64,000 bases of DNA from Plumapathes pennacea (lineage: Eukaryota > Cnidaria > Anthozoa > Antipatharia > Myriopathidae). The stretch covers positions 8,935,667 to 8,999,666 of the forward strand of contig OZ038465.1 of NCBI GenBank assembly GCA_964036295.1. Direction: 5' to 3'. The first letter of the stretch is position 1. Every line of letters starts with the position of its first letter. The position numbers and the translations under genes are program-made. Below, piece after piece: positions 45,401-55,867 of the stretch. Under the pieces are notes generated by a model, which saw only the letters and a list, made by a program, of their open reading frames with translations, was not told the origin of the DNA and did not search any database.

Positions 45401-48400
45401 CATGAATGGAAACATGTTGTACGTAAAACAAGACAAGCCAGCCATGATGAGGAGGGTCAGTGCTACCTAGGACAGAAGCCTGTAGCACTGTACTCTAAGT
45501 TGATGGACAATTACAGTCAACCCCATTCATGGGTAATGGATGTGTGCAGTGGTGCAGGTACACTTTTGCATATCTATTTCTGTACATGTCAAGAACATTT
45601 AATTATGAACTGCCTAAGTCCATGGTCATGTTTGCTTTGTTCAATATTCGTAAACCAGAAGCTTAATGTAAGCAAAAAAAAAAAAAATTAAGATATTTTA
45701 GCTGTACCGATTTTTTTTTTTTTTTTTTTTACTGTGGCTACAGTACAAGTTTTTGGTGTAGGAAAGAAGATACACATTTGTTATCACCACTCTTTTGTTT
45801 CAGGAAGTGCAGCCCTAGCTGCAACTCAGAAGGGACAGAACACGGTTGTCGTTGAAATGAAAGAAATAAGGAGGAGGTGTATCAAGAAGAGGCTCAGGTC
45901 TGCCTTTAGTACATAATAATTATAATTATTATATGTTCCCTTGGACTTTTAAGAGGTTTTCACTGTAAATTTGAGTAATGTGCATACAAATATTAGTCTG
46001 TACCAGATAAAAGCACTATTTTCTATGATTTAAGTTCGATTTCCTAGCTCAAAATATAATAAGAGTTGATATAAATACTCATCCTCCTGTTTCCCGGAGA
46101 GTTTAGCATTTTTTTAATCGGGTGATATAGTGAAAAATGCCTGGCATCAGCAAAAAATTCTTAGTTGTAAATACATTTTCTTAGTTAAATAAGATTTTTT
46201 TTTCTTTTATTGTGTGATTACTCAAGTTTGAAGTGGAAACCTTATACTGTATGTTCACATTTTTATACAATCACTTTGGTTTCTGTGATTGACAGTGTAT
46301 AACTACTAAAGTTTTTTGACAGTCATTTCAAACTGGCTCTATTAGCCTTTTTGATTTTTATTTAAATTAAACTTCGTGCGAGAGGTTTATATGCTACAGA
46401 GAGATCCAATAGTAAATTGCACGGTTCCCATAATGAGTTCCATCGGTCGGAGACCTCGAAATGTAGACCTCCCTCACATAAATTTCCACGGACCCACAGA
46501 CCTTAAAGTCTATGCATATCTTCTAAAATGTTTTCCGCCGACACCGGATGTATATTTCAAGATTTCTGGGTGAATTTCAGTGGAAATTTCATGAGATTTC
46601 TGGGATCGTGGAAATTTCCATGAGATTTCTGGGGCCGTGGAAATTTCCACGAGATTTCTGGGGCCGTGGAAATTTCCATGAGATTTCTGGGGCCGTGGAA
46701 ATTTCCATGAGATTTCTAAGTCCGTGGAAATTTCCATGAGATCTCTGGGGCCGTGGAAATTTCCATGAGATTTCTAAGTCCGTGGAAATTTCCATGAGAG
46801 TTCTGGGGCTGTGGAAATTTCCACCACATTCTACATTTTAAGATCTCTAGACTTATATGTTGTATACGTTAAAAAACTCTAGTGGTGCAAATAAGCATTT
46901 TTTTCCCGATTGCTACCATGCTTTTTTAGAGTAACTTGCACCGATGGCCAGATTGAAGACACGTAACTGTATTTTACCATGATTTTATACTAAGTTGAGT
47001 GAAATGGAAAATAAATGGACTTTTTGTCAAAATGTACTTTGCAGTGTGTCGTTCTTTGTGGGAAAAATAGTTAAAATCGGACAATTGTTACTGCCGTGAT
47101 AACGTTCTTTAAATTTATGGCAAAAGAACGCATAAATCGCTTAATTCTTTCCAATGCCCATATTTTCAAGTACTGGAAAAATAGGGAAGAAAAGGGCTTA
47201 AAATACCATAAAGAAACCGCAGTTGGTAAATTCTAGCTTTTGGTGTGATATTTTACCATAAATTATGACTTATTTTGGAATGATTTGCACAAAATGGTTA
47301 TTTTTTACCAAAATGTGAGATTTTGTAATATTCCCGTTCGTTTTGTAACGTGTTCACTGCGGGAAAAAAAAAGACGCTATTGACGTCGCTTCTTTTGGTC
47401 AGCGTTCACAGCCATTAGTGTGTATAAAGGTAAAATTTCACATCGTTTGCAAGCTCCGTTCTTTTTTGTGCACAACTGATGTTATGGAAAATGTTTTGAA
47501 CTAATGTATGCTTGGTTTTATGACGGGTTTTCAGCGGTAACAGTGTTCTTGTTTTATTTGACTTGTGCCAGGATACGCTGACTGACCTGACGGGACAACA
47601 GGAGCAGCTGCACATTGAAGGCGCAGAGAGCGCTTTTGCGCACAAGGTTGGTCGTACATAAAGGTGCCTTCCCACTTCCTACCACACCATTAATATTAAT
47701 ACTCAGATTTGAAGAGAAAACTATGGACGCTTGATAAGAGATTACTGTTGTCACTGTCACCGCGTGATTTTTTTATGTAAAGTTGTTTTTTGTTGTTGTT
47801 GTAGGGTATGTTACAGTGTGCTCGTTATGTGAAAACCGTTCTTGAAGAGAAGCACATCCTAGATCAAGCGTTTACAGATGCGGGCGAGGTGCGGTAGTGT
47901 CCGTCTTTTTTTTTTTTTTTTTGCAATATTGTGTGTCGTGTTACACAGGATACTTGTTTGATTGATTGTCTCTCTCTCTGTCGTGATCGTGGGCCACTCT
48001 CTTGTTGGAGCCTTTCTCTTCTAAATTCTATCTTCCTCGTTCTCTTTCTCTCTGTCATGCTGTATATTTTTTGCTTTATTTTTTTTAATTTCCTTAGGAC
48101 TACAGACTAGTGATCGTGGGTCACTCCCTTGGAGCCGGCGCGGCATCTATCTTGTCCATTCTGCTCAAACCAACGTATCCCAGCTTGATGTGTTTTGCCT
48201 ACTCCACCCCAAGTGTCCTCAGGTTTGTAGTTTATATTTCTCATCAGACTGGGCAGTAGATATTGCACAGACCTCTCTTGAAAATACCAGTGATGAAAAA
48301 GCTTTTCTTTACGTGTGAGTGTTTGGTACGTGTGTGAGTGTTTTTTGGGGAGATGAGGGCTGCCTGTGGTGGTATTGTCTACAAAGGCGACTATTTATTA

Positions 48401-51400
48401 TCAATAAACTATCGAGTAACGTAGGCAGATATAGTCTAAGTAGTTTTAATAACAACTGCAAACAGCGTCTGTGTTGATACTGCATGTGGAAAAGACTGGT
48501 AGAATTCATTTTCTGGTCTCACCAGTTGAGAAGCATGGCTAGGTTTTAAATGGCTGGCACTACAAATCCGCGTTAACTCATATCGAATAAAGAGCCGCGT
48601 CCGGATGACAGTCGAATTTGCTACGCTTTGGGATTGCTCTAAATAGGTTTAGAGGCATTTTTGGCTAATCAGGAACAAACGCGAAACCTGGGGCCAATTC
48701 AGTAAAACATTTACAAGTGTATCTTACAAGTTGGGTCAATTTCACCATACGTTAAAACACACTTTAATCCAATATCATGACCAAATCAGTTCCAGTTATA
48801 CAGTTGAGACCTGTATCTGTAATGTTTTACAAACCTTTGTCCGATTGTAGTCCGTTTAGTGGTATTTGAATAATGGTCCAATTTGTAGAATACACGTGCA
48901 AATATTTATTGAATTGACCCCTGATTGCGATCTTAGGCACTTTTGTGTTTTCAGCAAATCGGCCGCCACTTCGTCACAGGACTTTATTGTGTCGGTGGTT
49001 CTCGGAACGGATGTCGTGCCCAGGTGAGTGAAGCAAGTTAACACCACGGAAATACGTTATTGACGTCACTTCCGTTGGTCAGCGTTCTTCGCCATCTCAC
49101 CTCGTGAGCAAGCCCTGGGCCCGGTTTTTCAAAGCACGATTAGGCTAATCCTGGATTAGGTCTAAACTTTCTTGTCATTTTTTAGCCTGAAAACGTGAAA
49201 GTTTCGTCCACAACGACTTTCTTGATAACGTTTTAAGCTGGAACAAGCTTTCTAATCCATCTTCGAACAAAACCCAGCAGTTTATTGGCAGAGAGGTCGA
49301 GAGAAAGAATTTCGTTAATCCTGGATTAGCTTAATCGACTTTCGAAAAACCGGGCCTAGTTGTCTTGTTGTACACAGCGTACGTTATAGCAAATGAGTTG
49401 AACTACACGTACATGAATAACGTGTCTTAGGTTCGAGTTTCTTGGTCTTGAGGTTTTACAAACGTTGCCCGATCTACGAATACACAGTTGAGTTTGCTGT
49501 TGTTTTCGCATGTTTTGTGTAATGACCGCTGACTCGAAAAGATTGCACGGTCGAAAATCGTACATGCATACACAATCTTTATTTCAACTTAGGTTTACAG
49601 TGTAGCTAAAACTTAAATTAATATCTCTGTGAAATCATAAACTGCAAACGTATTTCCGCTGTGCCAAGCAAGTTTGCACGTTAGCTCACAGCTCCTGCAC
49701 CAAATAAGGCTCACCAGCGGTGGCTGAATGCATTAGTCATTTTCGAGAAAAAGTAGTCAAATTTAATTAAAGTTTATAAAGTAATCCTATCACAAGAAAG
49801 AGCACATACAAATTAGAGTGTGTTCCAGGTTTTTAGCACAATTGGCCCATCAGAAACTGAATTGCGAAAAATCAGGAAACAAGAGACTTTCGCATGGATA
49901 TAGGGACTCTTATTCCCCATTCCATTCTAAAACCCTTTATTTTTCTGTTTTTTTGAAAGCTCACCATTTATGTTTTGATGGTCTAATTGTGCTGAAACCT
50001 GGAACACTTACTAATTTGGATATGCTCCTTCTTGTGACATTTTTTATTTTGAATTTTATTACAGGTTGAGTGTAAAGAATTTGGACACATTGCGTCAGGA
50101 CTTGTTGTCGGTAATCAAGAGATGTACAGTGCCGAAGGTAAGTCATTCCTTCCCACATTTCCTGACAATAATGATGATAATATTAATAATAATTGGCGTG
50201 CCCTGTATTTTTATTTATCCTGCTGCTTTTCTTTCACTGTTCTTTCTTTCTTTCTTTCTTTTTTTTTTTTTTTTACCGTCCTCACAGTACCGAGTCCTAA
50301 TGAGCGGCTGTTGGCGTGCCCTGTATTTTTTCCTGGGGCCGCGATCTGTGCGCGACGAGTACGCTGAGCGACGTTCTCGTTCCAGACCCTACCGGGTTGA
50401 TAACCCCATGTGGGAATCTAGCCTTGCTGAACCTTTGTTAGACTCGTACACCGACACCGGACGCCCTATGACGTACGTCTGTGAAAGTTCGGTTGAGATC
50501 CCGGCTTCCTCAGTACAAGCCGAGCAGTTGTACCCAGCGGGTCGAATTCTGCACATAAAGAAGCGAACGAACCTCAGGTATGTACTGCTTTTGTGTATTG
50601 ACGTGCGGTCAGCAACGCAACGCTAAAGAAGTGTAGCTTTATAACAGCGCATGCCCAGGTTAGCAAGAAACGTTCACTCTGTTTCGGGTGGGCTTGAAGA
50701 CTTTTTTTTTTCAGACAAGTTGCGCGATACCCGTGAAAAACTGACATTGTAAAAAGTGTTATGTTCAGAGCTAGAGTTCCCAGAATCCCGACCACCACAC
50801 TTGTGCTACCTGCAAGCGTATGGCAAGTGAAAAAGAATATTTTGTGTAGACCAAGACGCATTCTGGGGTTTTCATGTGGCGTCATGACGGCCATGTTGGA
50901 CGAACTTTCATCAGACTCCATCACGACCGCGATGTCTCGTCTGAAGTCTGAAGGGATTGGTCGAAAACCATAAATACTATTCACTGCTGAGCTCAAAATG
51001 CAATTCTTCCACCCACTCGAGAAGAAAATGTACAAGTGATGTTATGAGAATTGATTGGTTTATATCCGATTTCCTATGCTATGTGACATATCTTTCGCAA
51101 GAAATTGAAATTAATCGGATGGATCTAGAGATTGCCATGTGTTTATTTGTTGTGAGACAGACAAAGCACAAAGAAGACAGAAGATACATTTGTGGAACTT
51201 ATTACGTCCGTATGATTTGATATCCCAGAGTTGCTATTTTCCAATTGTGCACCATACAAAATAGAGCATCGATAATGACGGGAAACGGTAATGTCTCCAG
51301 TATTTAACTGTACTCAATTTGTTTGAATTGTACTTCATCTAACTTTACAATGTAGTTGGTATGAACTTCGAAAGAGTGAGGAATTGAACTTTTGGCGAAG

Positions 51401-52070
51401 CTTCTACCTTTTATCATTTTGTTATCGTAGGATTTCTAAACTTCAGTTGAGTGAGGAATTGAACGTTAGGCGAAGCCTCTCTTTTATCTTTTTGTTTTCG
51501 TCGGTTTCTAAACTTTGAAGAAATGAGGAATTGAACATTTGGCAAGGGGTGTACCTTTTATCCTTTTGTTATCGTAGGATATCTAAACATGGTTGAGTTA
51601 GGAATTGAACGTTTGGCAAAGTTTCAACCTTTATCTTTTTGTTATCGTAGGATTTCTAAACTTCGGTCGAGTGAGGAACTAAACGTTTGGCGAAGCTTCT
51701 ACCTTTTATCTTTTTGTTATCGTAGGAATTGAGTGAGGAATTGAACGTTTGACGAAGCTTCTACCTTTTATCCTTTTGTTATCATAGGAGTTGAGTGAGG
51801 AATTGAACGTTTGGCGAAGCTTCTACGTTTTATCTTTATGTTATCATAGGAGTTGAGTGAGGAATTGAACGTTTGGCGAAGCTTCTCCTTTTATCTTTTT
51901 GTTATCGTAGGATTACTCAAATCCAGCACGATGTGGAGTGGGCGGACCGTGAGAATTTCCGTAAAATTACTATCCACTCCAGCATGCTCAGGGACCATTT
52001 ACCAGACATAGTAATGAAAGCGCTGAAGAGCGTCACCACAGACGACCAACACGAAGTGCATACTGTGTAA
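32935..52070 (+). CDS. DAGLB: sn-1-specific diacylglycerol lipase beta (complete)
   Basis: Membrane serine hydrolase that cuts the sn-1 acyl chain of diacylglycerol to make 2-arachidonoylglycerol. Exons: 32935-33029, 33874-34324, 35200-35403, 35661-35699, 36444-36565, 37181-37325, 40497-40580, 47572-47646, 47805-47888, 48098-48222, 48955-49023, 50065-50137, 50288-50577, 51911-52070. They total 2016 nt, or 671 aa (human DAGLB has 672). The N-terminus (FNRRWRVGSDDLVFP) is followed by four membrane segments. The nucleophile elbow LVIVGHSLGAGAA puts Ser at 443. Asp 494 lies in LGTDVVPR and His 648 in LRDHLPDIVM. The lack of a long C-terminal tail argues for DAGLB over DAGLA. A 6.5-kb mobile element fills 93% of the intron 40581-47571, splitting GTLSMK from DTLTDL at an apparently normal intron. 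Confidence 0.95.
34747..34935 (+). mobile_element. tRNA-derived SINE
   Basis: The head looks like a serine tRNA: A box GGCCAAGTGGTTAG, anticodon arm CCGGACTTGAAATCCGG (anticodon TGA) and B box GGTTCAAGTCC. It lacks the long variable arm of true tRNA-Ser and has an imperfect acceptor stem. A tRNA-unrelated tail with CAACTGGTTAGCCTCCGACC and its near complement follows. It lies in a DAGLB intron. Confidence 0.65.
36703..36741. repeat. (CATCAT/CGTCGT)n trinucleotide run
   Basis: An ATC run passes into a GTC run, in a DAGLB intron. On the minus strand it reads as an Asp-coding run, which explains an open frame there. Confidence 0.85.
37418..37795 (+). repeat. 35-bp tandem repeat carrying CCCTATTTCAG
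   Basis: Seven near-identical 35-bp units begin at 37561, 37596, 37631, 37666, 37701, 37736 and 37771, preceded by decayed copies from about 37418. Each has CCCTATTTCAGAC, a pyrimidine-AG that resembles a 3' splice site, inside a DAGLB intron. Confidence 0.9.
37941..38170. mobile_element. Eroded relative of MITE family 1
   Basis: ACCGGTTGTTTAAAGGTTGATAAAGCTAACCC at the left (shown as two blocks: ACCGGTTGTTTAAAGG and TTGATAAAGCTAACCC) and GGATTAGAGTAATCGTACTT at the right follow the plan of the copy at 15082, with many substitutions. It is probably an old insertion in the DAGLB intron. Confidence 0.5.
38858..39760 (-). CDS. Nested intronic ORF, 300 aa, unknown function
   Basis: A single uninterrupted minus-strand frame lies inside the DAGLB intron 37326-40496. 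The predicted protein is basic and rich in Ser, Lys and Arg, with no membrane segment or domain I recognise. Segments such as EQILKDLKDVLTPLHEEACI and PPPAAIVRTQIEKVFSG look like real protein rather than low complexity, and codon use is not repeat-driven. A further open minus frame at 39754-40101 overlaps its start by 7 nt and may be leader or an upstream exon. It could be an intronless retrogene, one exon of a larger minus-strand gene, or a lineage-specific ORF. Confidence 0.5.
   Translation of the reverse strand: MLKCKQGPKSAPVFRSDSDDGHPWKALIVTSAGYERRKRTQQMPNSARKSFTIRHSEVDASLATRDDVQVLKKNTNPDVTVSCKGKLFKGRPGDSTSRRCLKERRHSLEGDCYGFLHDDEVVSKLPTQQKQQRCGRAHNFNNSVSHGTRAEQILKDLKDVLTPLHEEACIKAIYSKRISPPPAAIVRTQIEKVFSGNFVDVRHVSKRQTQMTVGEHALVQGKAAISGNKKKLRPLNTTASVHSSTGKAMMCPKRKTFPAPRRIEVLGVAAHVNSANYSKSPKASFSSQFKLPKGVLVWRS
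40876..40879. other. Left target-site duplication CACT
   Basis: CACT directly before the left terminal repeat is matched by CACT at 47355-47358 directly after the right terminal repeat. Confidence 0.75.
41133..41397. repeat. Left palindromic minisatellite (GGAAATTTCCATGAG)
   Basis: About a dozen units of roughly 20 bp, each built on GGAAATTTCC with ATGAGCGAT, ATGAGTGTT or ATGATCGG spacers. Looser units continue to about 41510. Translations of this block on the minus strand (SWKFP-type repeats) are artefacts. Confidence 0.9.
42390..42448. repeat. (AT)n microsatellite
   Basis: About 29 uninterrupted AT units inside the mobile element. Confidence 0.95.
44558..45916 (+). pseudogene. N4/N6 DNA methyltransferase-like gene, frameshifted, inside the mobile element
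   Basis: Blocks joined by plausible GT-AG introns: 44558-44611, 44863-45061, 45322-45557, 45804-45916. The last two give KPVALYSKLMDNYSQ, then VMDVCSGAG joined to GSAALAATQKG and VVVE. That is the order seen at the C-terminal end of the N6_N4_Mtase family: a KP..L...L segment, then motif I (D-x-F-x-G-x-G, here DVCSGAG), ending soon after. The second block (WNAADIEKFARLIKAL, RDFMVVMFPHHN) fits the middle of that fold. A stop at 45468-45470 and a one-base frame change between VSAT and LGQKP break the gene. The first block is cut by a stop at 44555-44557. No DPPY motif is visible, so it is probably inactive. Family assignment rests on motif reading only. Confidence 0.55.
46561..46826. repeat. 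Right palindromic minisatellite (29-bp unit)
   Basis: Units such as GTGGAAATTTCCATGAGATT with TCTGGGGCC or TCTAAGTCC spacers, about nine copies. The GGAAATTTCCATGAG core is shared with the array near the left end, in the same orientation. Confidence 0.9.
47320..47354. repeat. Right terminal inverted repeat of the mobile element
   Basis: Exact reverse complement of 40880-40914, followed by the CACT duplication at 47355-47358. Confidence 0.9.
49117..49356. mobile_element. MITE family 1, copy 3
   Basis: GGGCCCGGTTTTTCAAAGCA at the left and CGACTTTCGAAAAACCGGGCC at the right (split here as CGACTTTCGAAAAA, CCGGGCC), in reverse orientation relative to 15082. It is inserted in the DAGLB intron 49024-50064. 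Confidence 0.8.
51350..51910 (+). repeat. Tandem array containing copies of the last DAGLB splice acceptor
   Basis: About eight units of 60-75 bp share GTGAGGAATTGAACGTTTGG, CGAAGCTTCTACC, and a tract CTTTTATCTTTTTGTTATCG plus TAGG. AG dinucleotides at the same place end at 51430, 51577, 51650, 51725, 51787, 51849 and 51910. The last is the real acceptor of the terminal exon. One unit near 51500 has lost its AG. Confidence 0.9.
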
Positions 52071-53166
52071 TGTGCACACTGTATAATTTGCATACTGCGT
52101 AATATGCATACTATGCCAGGATGAATTGAAACTTTTATAGCGATAATCACAAACATTTGTATAGATCTTTGGTTGGCACATTAATAACAATTATACTTAA
52201 CGTTCACGGGGGGGGGGGGGGGGGGATATTTTTTTTCCGCTTTAACATCAGTCAAATCTTAATCTACAAACCAACAGACCCGATAAATCGAAAAAAGATG
52301 AGTTGCCATCCAGCCGTGCATCCTGTGTAATATTTTGCAGTAAGGTTGTTTAAAAGTATTCAACGTATAACTTTTAAATTTAACGTGATTGCCAAGTCTG
52401 ACATTTTCTTTCCATTTATGGAGTCTGTTTTTGTCTAGCTTTAAATCTAATTTATACTGACGAGGAAAACATACAAAAAACCTATAACCCTTGGAAACAA
52501 ACGCAGCTTAATACTGTTACTAAAAATGACCAGCACGTATTCTATATAACCTTGCCTCGCCCATGGCATTAAAACGGCGCCACGTCTTCATAAATAGTTG
52601 AATTGTAAATTAAGCTCAAGGTGTTCAATTATGAGGTGCACACTATAAAACCCTAATTGTGTTGGCATGATGTACCTACAATTGGACCAGTGACTACAAA
52701 AAAATATATATATTTTAATCTTTATCTTCACATCTTGTCCAAGTGGACTTTGTAAATGATAGATTTTATAGTAAATTGGAGCATAGGAGTTGTAACATAT
52801 TTACGCATGCAAACTCTGTAATATGTTTTTTATATATACTAAATATATGTAAATGTTCATGTGAAGATCGGATTATCTGATAGAATTAAACCTTGCTCAA
52901 CCAAGAGAAGTGTCAGTGTCAAGTAAAACCTAAAGATGTGATCACGAGTATACATTTTAATAGACGTGTTCACGTTCAGTTGTTGAAAGGAGTTAATATT
53001 CTTGCATTTTTAACCCTTCACTACCAAAGTCAATCATGCATGGCTCGTCCCAGAAAGCGTCCATGACTAATAGACTAATAAACTAAAGATGGGACCACTC
53101 AAATGGAAACTCACATTTAAATTAAGCTAGTTGGGCGTAATCTGAGGTTAAATATCTTTTATTATA
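52071..53166. other. 3' flank of DAGLB
   Basis: Non-coding; likely contains the DAGLB 3' UTR. A poly-G run lies at 52208-52225 and the first AATAAA I see is near 53088. No exon is supported. Confidence 0.5.
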
Positions 53167-53336
53167 TAGACACGAGTGTTTTACTGGAAAATATACCGTG
53201 CGTAAAATCCATACGAAACTACATCCGGGACCCGAGTGGCGTATTTTCCATATCCTCACTAGTGAGGATATCGTTGGCATCATTTCCCGCTTTTGCACGG
53301 TTGTTTGTGCAATTTCTCGTAAAACACTCGTGTCTA
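53167..53336. mobile_element. MITE with TAGACACGAGTGTTTTAC ends
   Basis: TAGACACGAGTGTTTTAC at the left is exactly mirrored by GTAAAACACTCGTGTCTA at the right, flanked by ATATA-type sequence. A central TCCTCACTAGTGAGGA palindrome is present. No coding capacity. Confidence 0.85.
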
Positions 53337-53352
53337 ATATAATAAAAAGAAA

Positions 53353-53490
53353 ATTACACGGCGGCTTGAAGATATGACTTTTATTTTCTCGTGGTTAAAA
53401 CAATATTTTATTCACTCGCGAAGCGCTCGTTCGTAAAATATTGTTTTTACCACTTGAAAATAAATTCATATCTTCGCGCCACCGTGTAAT
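53353..53490. mobile_element. MITE with ATTACACGGCGG ends
   Basis: ATTACACGGCGGCTTGAAGA at the left against TCTTCGCGCCACCGTGTAAT at the right. Inner AAAACAATATTTTA/TAAAATATTGTTTT flanks a CGCGAAGCGC core. It lies 16 bp from the preceding MITE. Confidence 0.85.
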
Positions 53491-54340
53491 ATCTTCTATA
53501 TATACGAGCGGTTTCAGATGACTTTTGAAAACCAAAACCGAAGTCATTACACTCTGGTACCAAGTACAAGGGCTGTAAGAAAGCACTTTTAACCAACATG
53601 CAGAAGCCAAATTAATTTGCGAAGAAACCAATCAGCAGTGCGAGGCAATGCACTTGCCTGCTTGCGTGCGCAGATCACAATCGGGTTTTCCGTTTGTTTC
53701 TGATTGGCTGAGAATGCTACCAAACGTGCTTAGACCAATCCGAATCAAAGCAATCATAGGGGCAATCACACGACTGTTTTCGTCATTCATCCGAAAACCG
53801 CTCTAACCGCAAGTAATTTATTATTACACGGAATTCTAAAGGCGTTGTTTTGCATGTCAGCTCGAGAAATTATTGTAAACCATGGTGACAATATTTATCT
53901 CTAAAGCATGCTGCTCGTTGAACGTACTTCTTATAATCTACTTGTATTCAACTTGTATTTCGTTTCGCCGCCCACTTTCGTCGACTTCAGTTGTCTGGTC
54001 GAGCTCAAATGTGCACGCAGGTCGACGCAATATTTTCACCGTTCGGCCGCCACACATCGCGAGACAGTCTGTTTTCACATTCTGGTTTTGCAAACATCCG
54101 TTGACGCGTGTCGATTTGCAAGTTTGGCAAAGCTAGTTTTACACTAATCGTCTTGAAGGGACGATTTTTCGACATCAAACGAGTTTTTGTGTTCCACAGG
54201 TGTAACGTCATCCCATCAGTTTTAGTTTTGTCCTTTTTTAGGTTGCCGTACCGCAGCATGTTTTAAGTTTTATAATGCTTGATGGTGCTTGTCGATTATG
54301 ACGGAATTTTAGCGCGGTTATTAATGGCTCCTTGTGCTAC

Positions 54341-54520
54341 TGTAGTCGACTCTCTCTAAGCGGGCACCTCTCTCAGACGGACAGCATGCCTATTTGGTCC
54401 TTGCGGATTTTCACGTAACTATTTCTCTTTACGTGAGCTCTCTCTAACGCGGAAACCTCTTTAAGGCGGACACTAAACGCTCGTCCCGATGGTGACTGCC
54501 GTAGAGAGAGTTCACTGTAC
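54341..54520. repeat. Dispersed 'CTCTCTAAGCGG' repeat
   Basis: Internally repetitive blocks (GACTCTCTCTAAGCGGGCAC, GAGCTCTCTCTAACGCGG, TTAAGGCGGACAC) ending with CGTAGAGAGAGTTCACTGTA. A non-coding inverted-ended repeat. Confidence 0.55.
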
Positions 54521-55260
54521 TATTTATATCTCACAGAGTAATACTTAATCGTCCGCAATTGTCCTGCAGCACTGTATTAGTTGATCAATTTTCGCAAGCA
54601 AAGCTTACGAACGCGTCATTTTTTGTTCCATTTTGCGCGCTGCGAGAACGTTTGCCCTGCTTCGTCTGTCGTATAATAAAAAGAGGTTATTACACGGGAA
54701 GGAGTGCAATATGGCGGAGTATTTTTACGAGTCGTTTTTATTTTTTCGAGCCTGCTTCAGGCGAGTATGCGAGCTGGAAGGTATAATTTTTTAGCGCAGC
54801 ATCGTGTGCTGAAATTGAGGTCCGGCCTATTATTAAATTAATTTGTCTTCTCATTTTGATTCTCGCGGGAAGTATATTTTTGCCACAAACTAGATTTTGT
54901 TCTGCCCTGCATTATACATCTTTTATAAAAGAGTAATTTTCTCTTGACGGTAACAAAACCTGAACGGTGCTTGAGAACGTCATAATTGTAATGATCCAAG
55001 AGACCACACAAGTAGGTCGTCAGAAAACTGGGTTTTTAAAAAGCCCATCAGTGAACGGTATCTGGGGTAACCAAAAAAAGTCCAGGGAATTTTTAGGGGA
55101 AAAAACACCGGATTCAACCAGCCTATCTAAAATTTGTGTCTGTTTCCTGTGACGAGTTCATTTTACCATAATGAACCAACAGCTTGCGCGTATTACCATT
55201 TTAAATATAATAAACGCAGCATTTGTGCTGTCGGGTTCGGAAACGCAATGAATACCAGCG

Positions 55261-55337
55261 CAATTTTATCATTTTTAGTTATCTCCGTGTATTTTTCCAA
55301 TTTTATCATTTTTAGTTATCTCCGTGTATTTTTCCGA
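55261..55337. repeat. Short tandem duplication
   Basis: AATTTTATCATTTTTAGTTA plus TCTCCGTGTATTTTTCC occurs twice in a row. Confidence 0.85.
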
Positions 55338-55852
55338 TTTTACTTGTTTCGTCTAATCTTACGCACGGTTTTATAAAGGACGGTTCGGTTACTATGGGAA
55401 CAACTGCAAACAAGACTGTCGTAGGAGCCTTAATTTACTTTTCTTTATTTTCTGGTTTGACTTGATGTTTCATCAAGGTCAATAGGAAGAAATTATTAAA
55501 CCGAGTTCATTTAAAATTCAGCGTACAACTCTTGGTTTTGAGTTTCAAACCGAGGAGCTGTCTGTATAAACAAAACTGACTTGCAGGTCATTGTACTGAC
55601 GCGGGACTATCGAAGACGCCGCAGCGGGAACAATTACTAACGTTATTTTTATTATTTTATTTTATTTTATTACTATTTTTTTGCGTGTGCGAGCTTCGAT
55701 TGTTTCGACCTCTAACCACTCACTTCCGTAGATTCTGTTATCCAGGAGCCGAATTCAATAATAACAGAAGCAAAGAGCAGAAAAAATACGAAAGAACAAT
55801 GACCCGAATAATTAGTAGGCAAGCTCGGTCACACTTCAAAATATTAAAGCAC

Positions 55853-55867
55853 GGGGGGGGGGGGGGG
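55853..55867. repeat. Poly-G run
   Basis: Fifteen consecutive G residues in intergenic DNA. Confidence 0.95.

Larger units (their letters stand above)
40880..47354. mobile_element. 6475-bp DNA-transposon-like element with terminal inverted repeats
   Basis: The 35 bases at 40880-40914 (starting AACACGTTACAAAACGAACG, ending GGGAATATTACAAAAT) are the exact reverse complement of 47320-47354. A 4-bp CACT duplication flanks the pair. A 17-bp sequence TTATTTTTTACCAAAAT occurs near both ends in direct orientation (40947-40963, 47298-47314). Minisatellites with a shared GGAAATTTCCATGAG core occupy 41133-41397 and 46561-46826. The interior holds an AT microsatellite and a broken methyltransferase-like gene. 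I see no transposase, so it is probably non-autonomous. The whole element sits in the DAGLB intron 40581-47571. Superfamily not assigned. Confidence 0.85.

Noticed and set aside
50574..51035. A 153-codon minus-strand frame in a DAGLB intron
   Set aside because: No recognisable domain, no neighbouring exon, and part overlaps a DAGLB coding exon on the other strand; support too weak to list as a gene.
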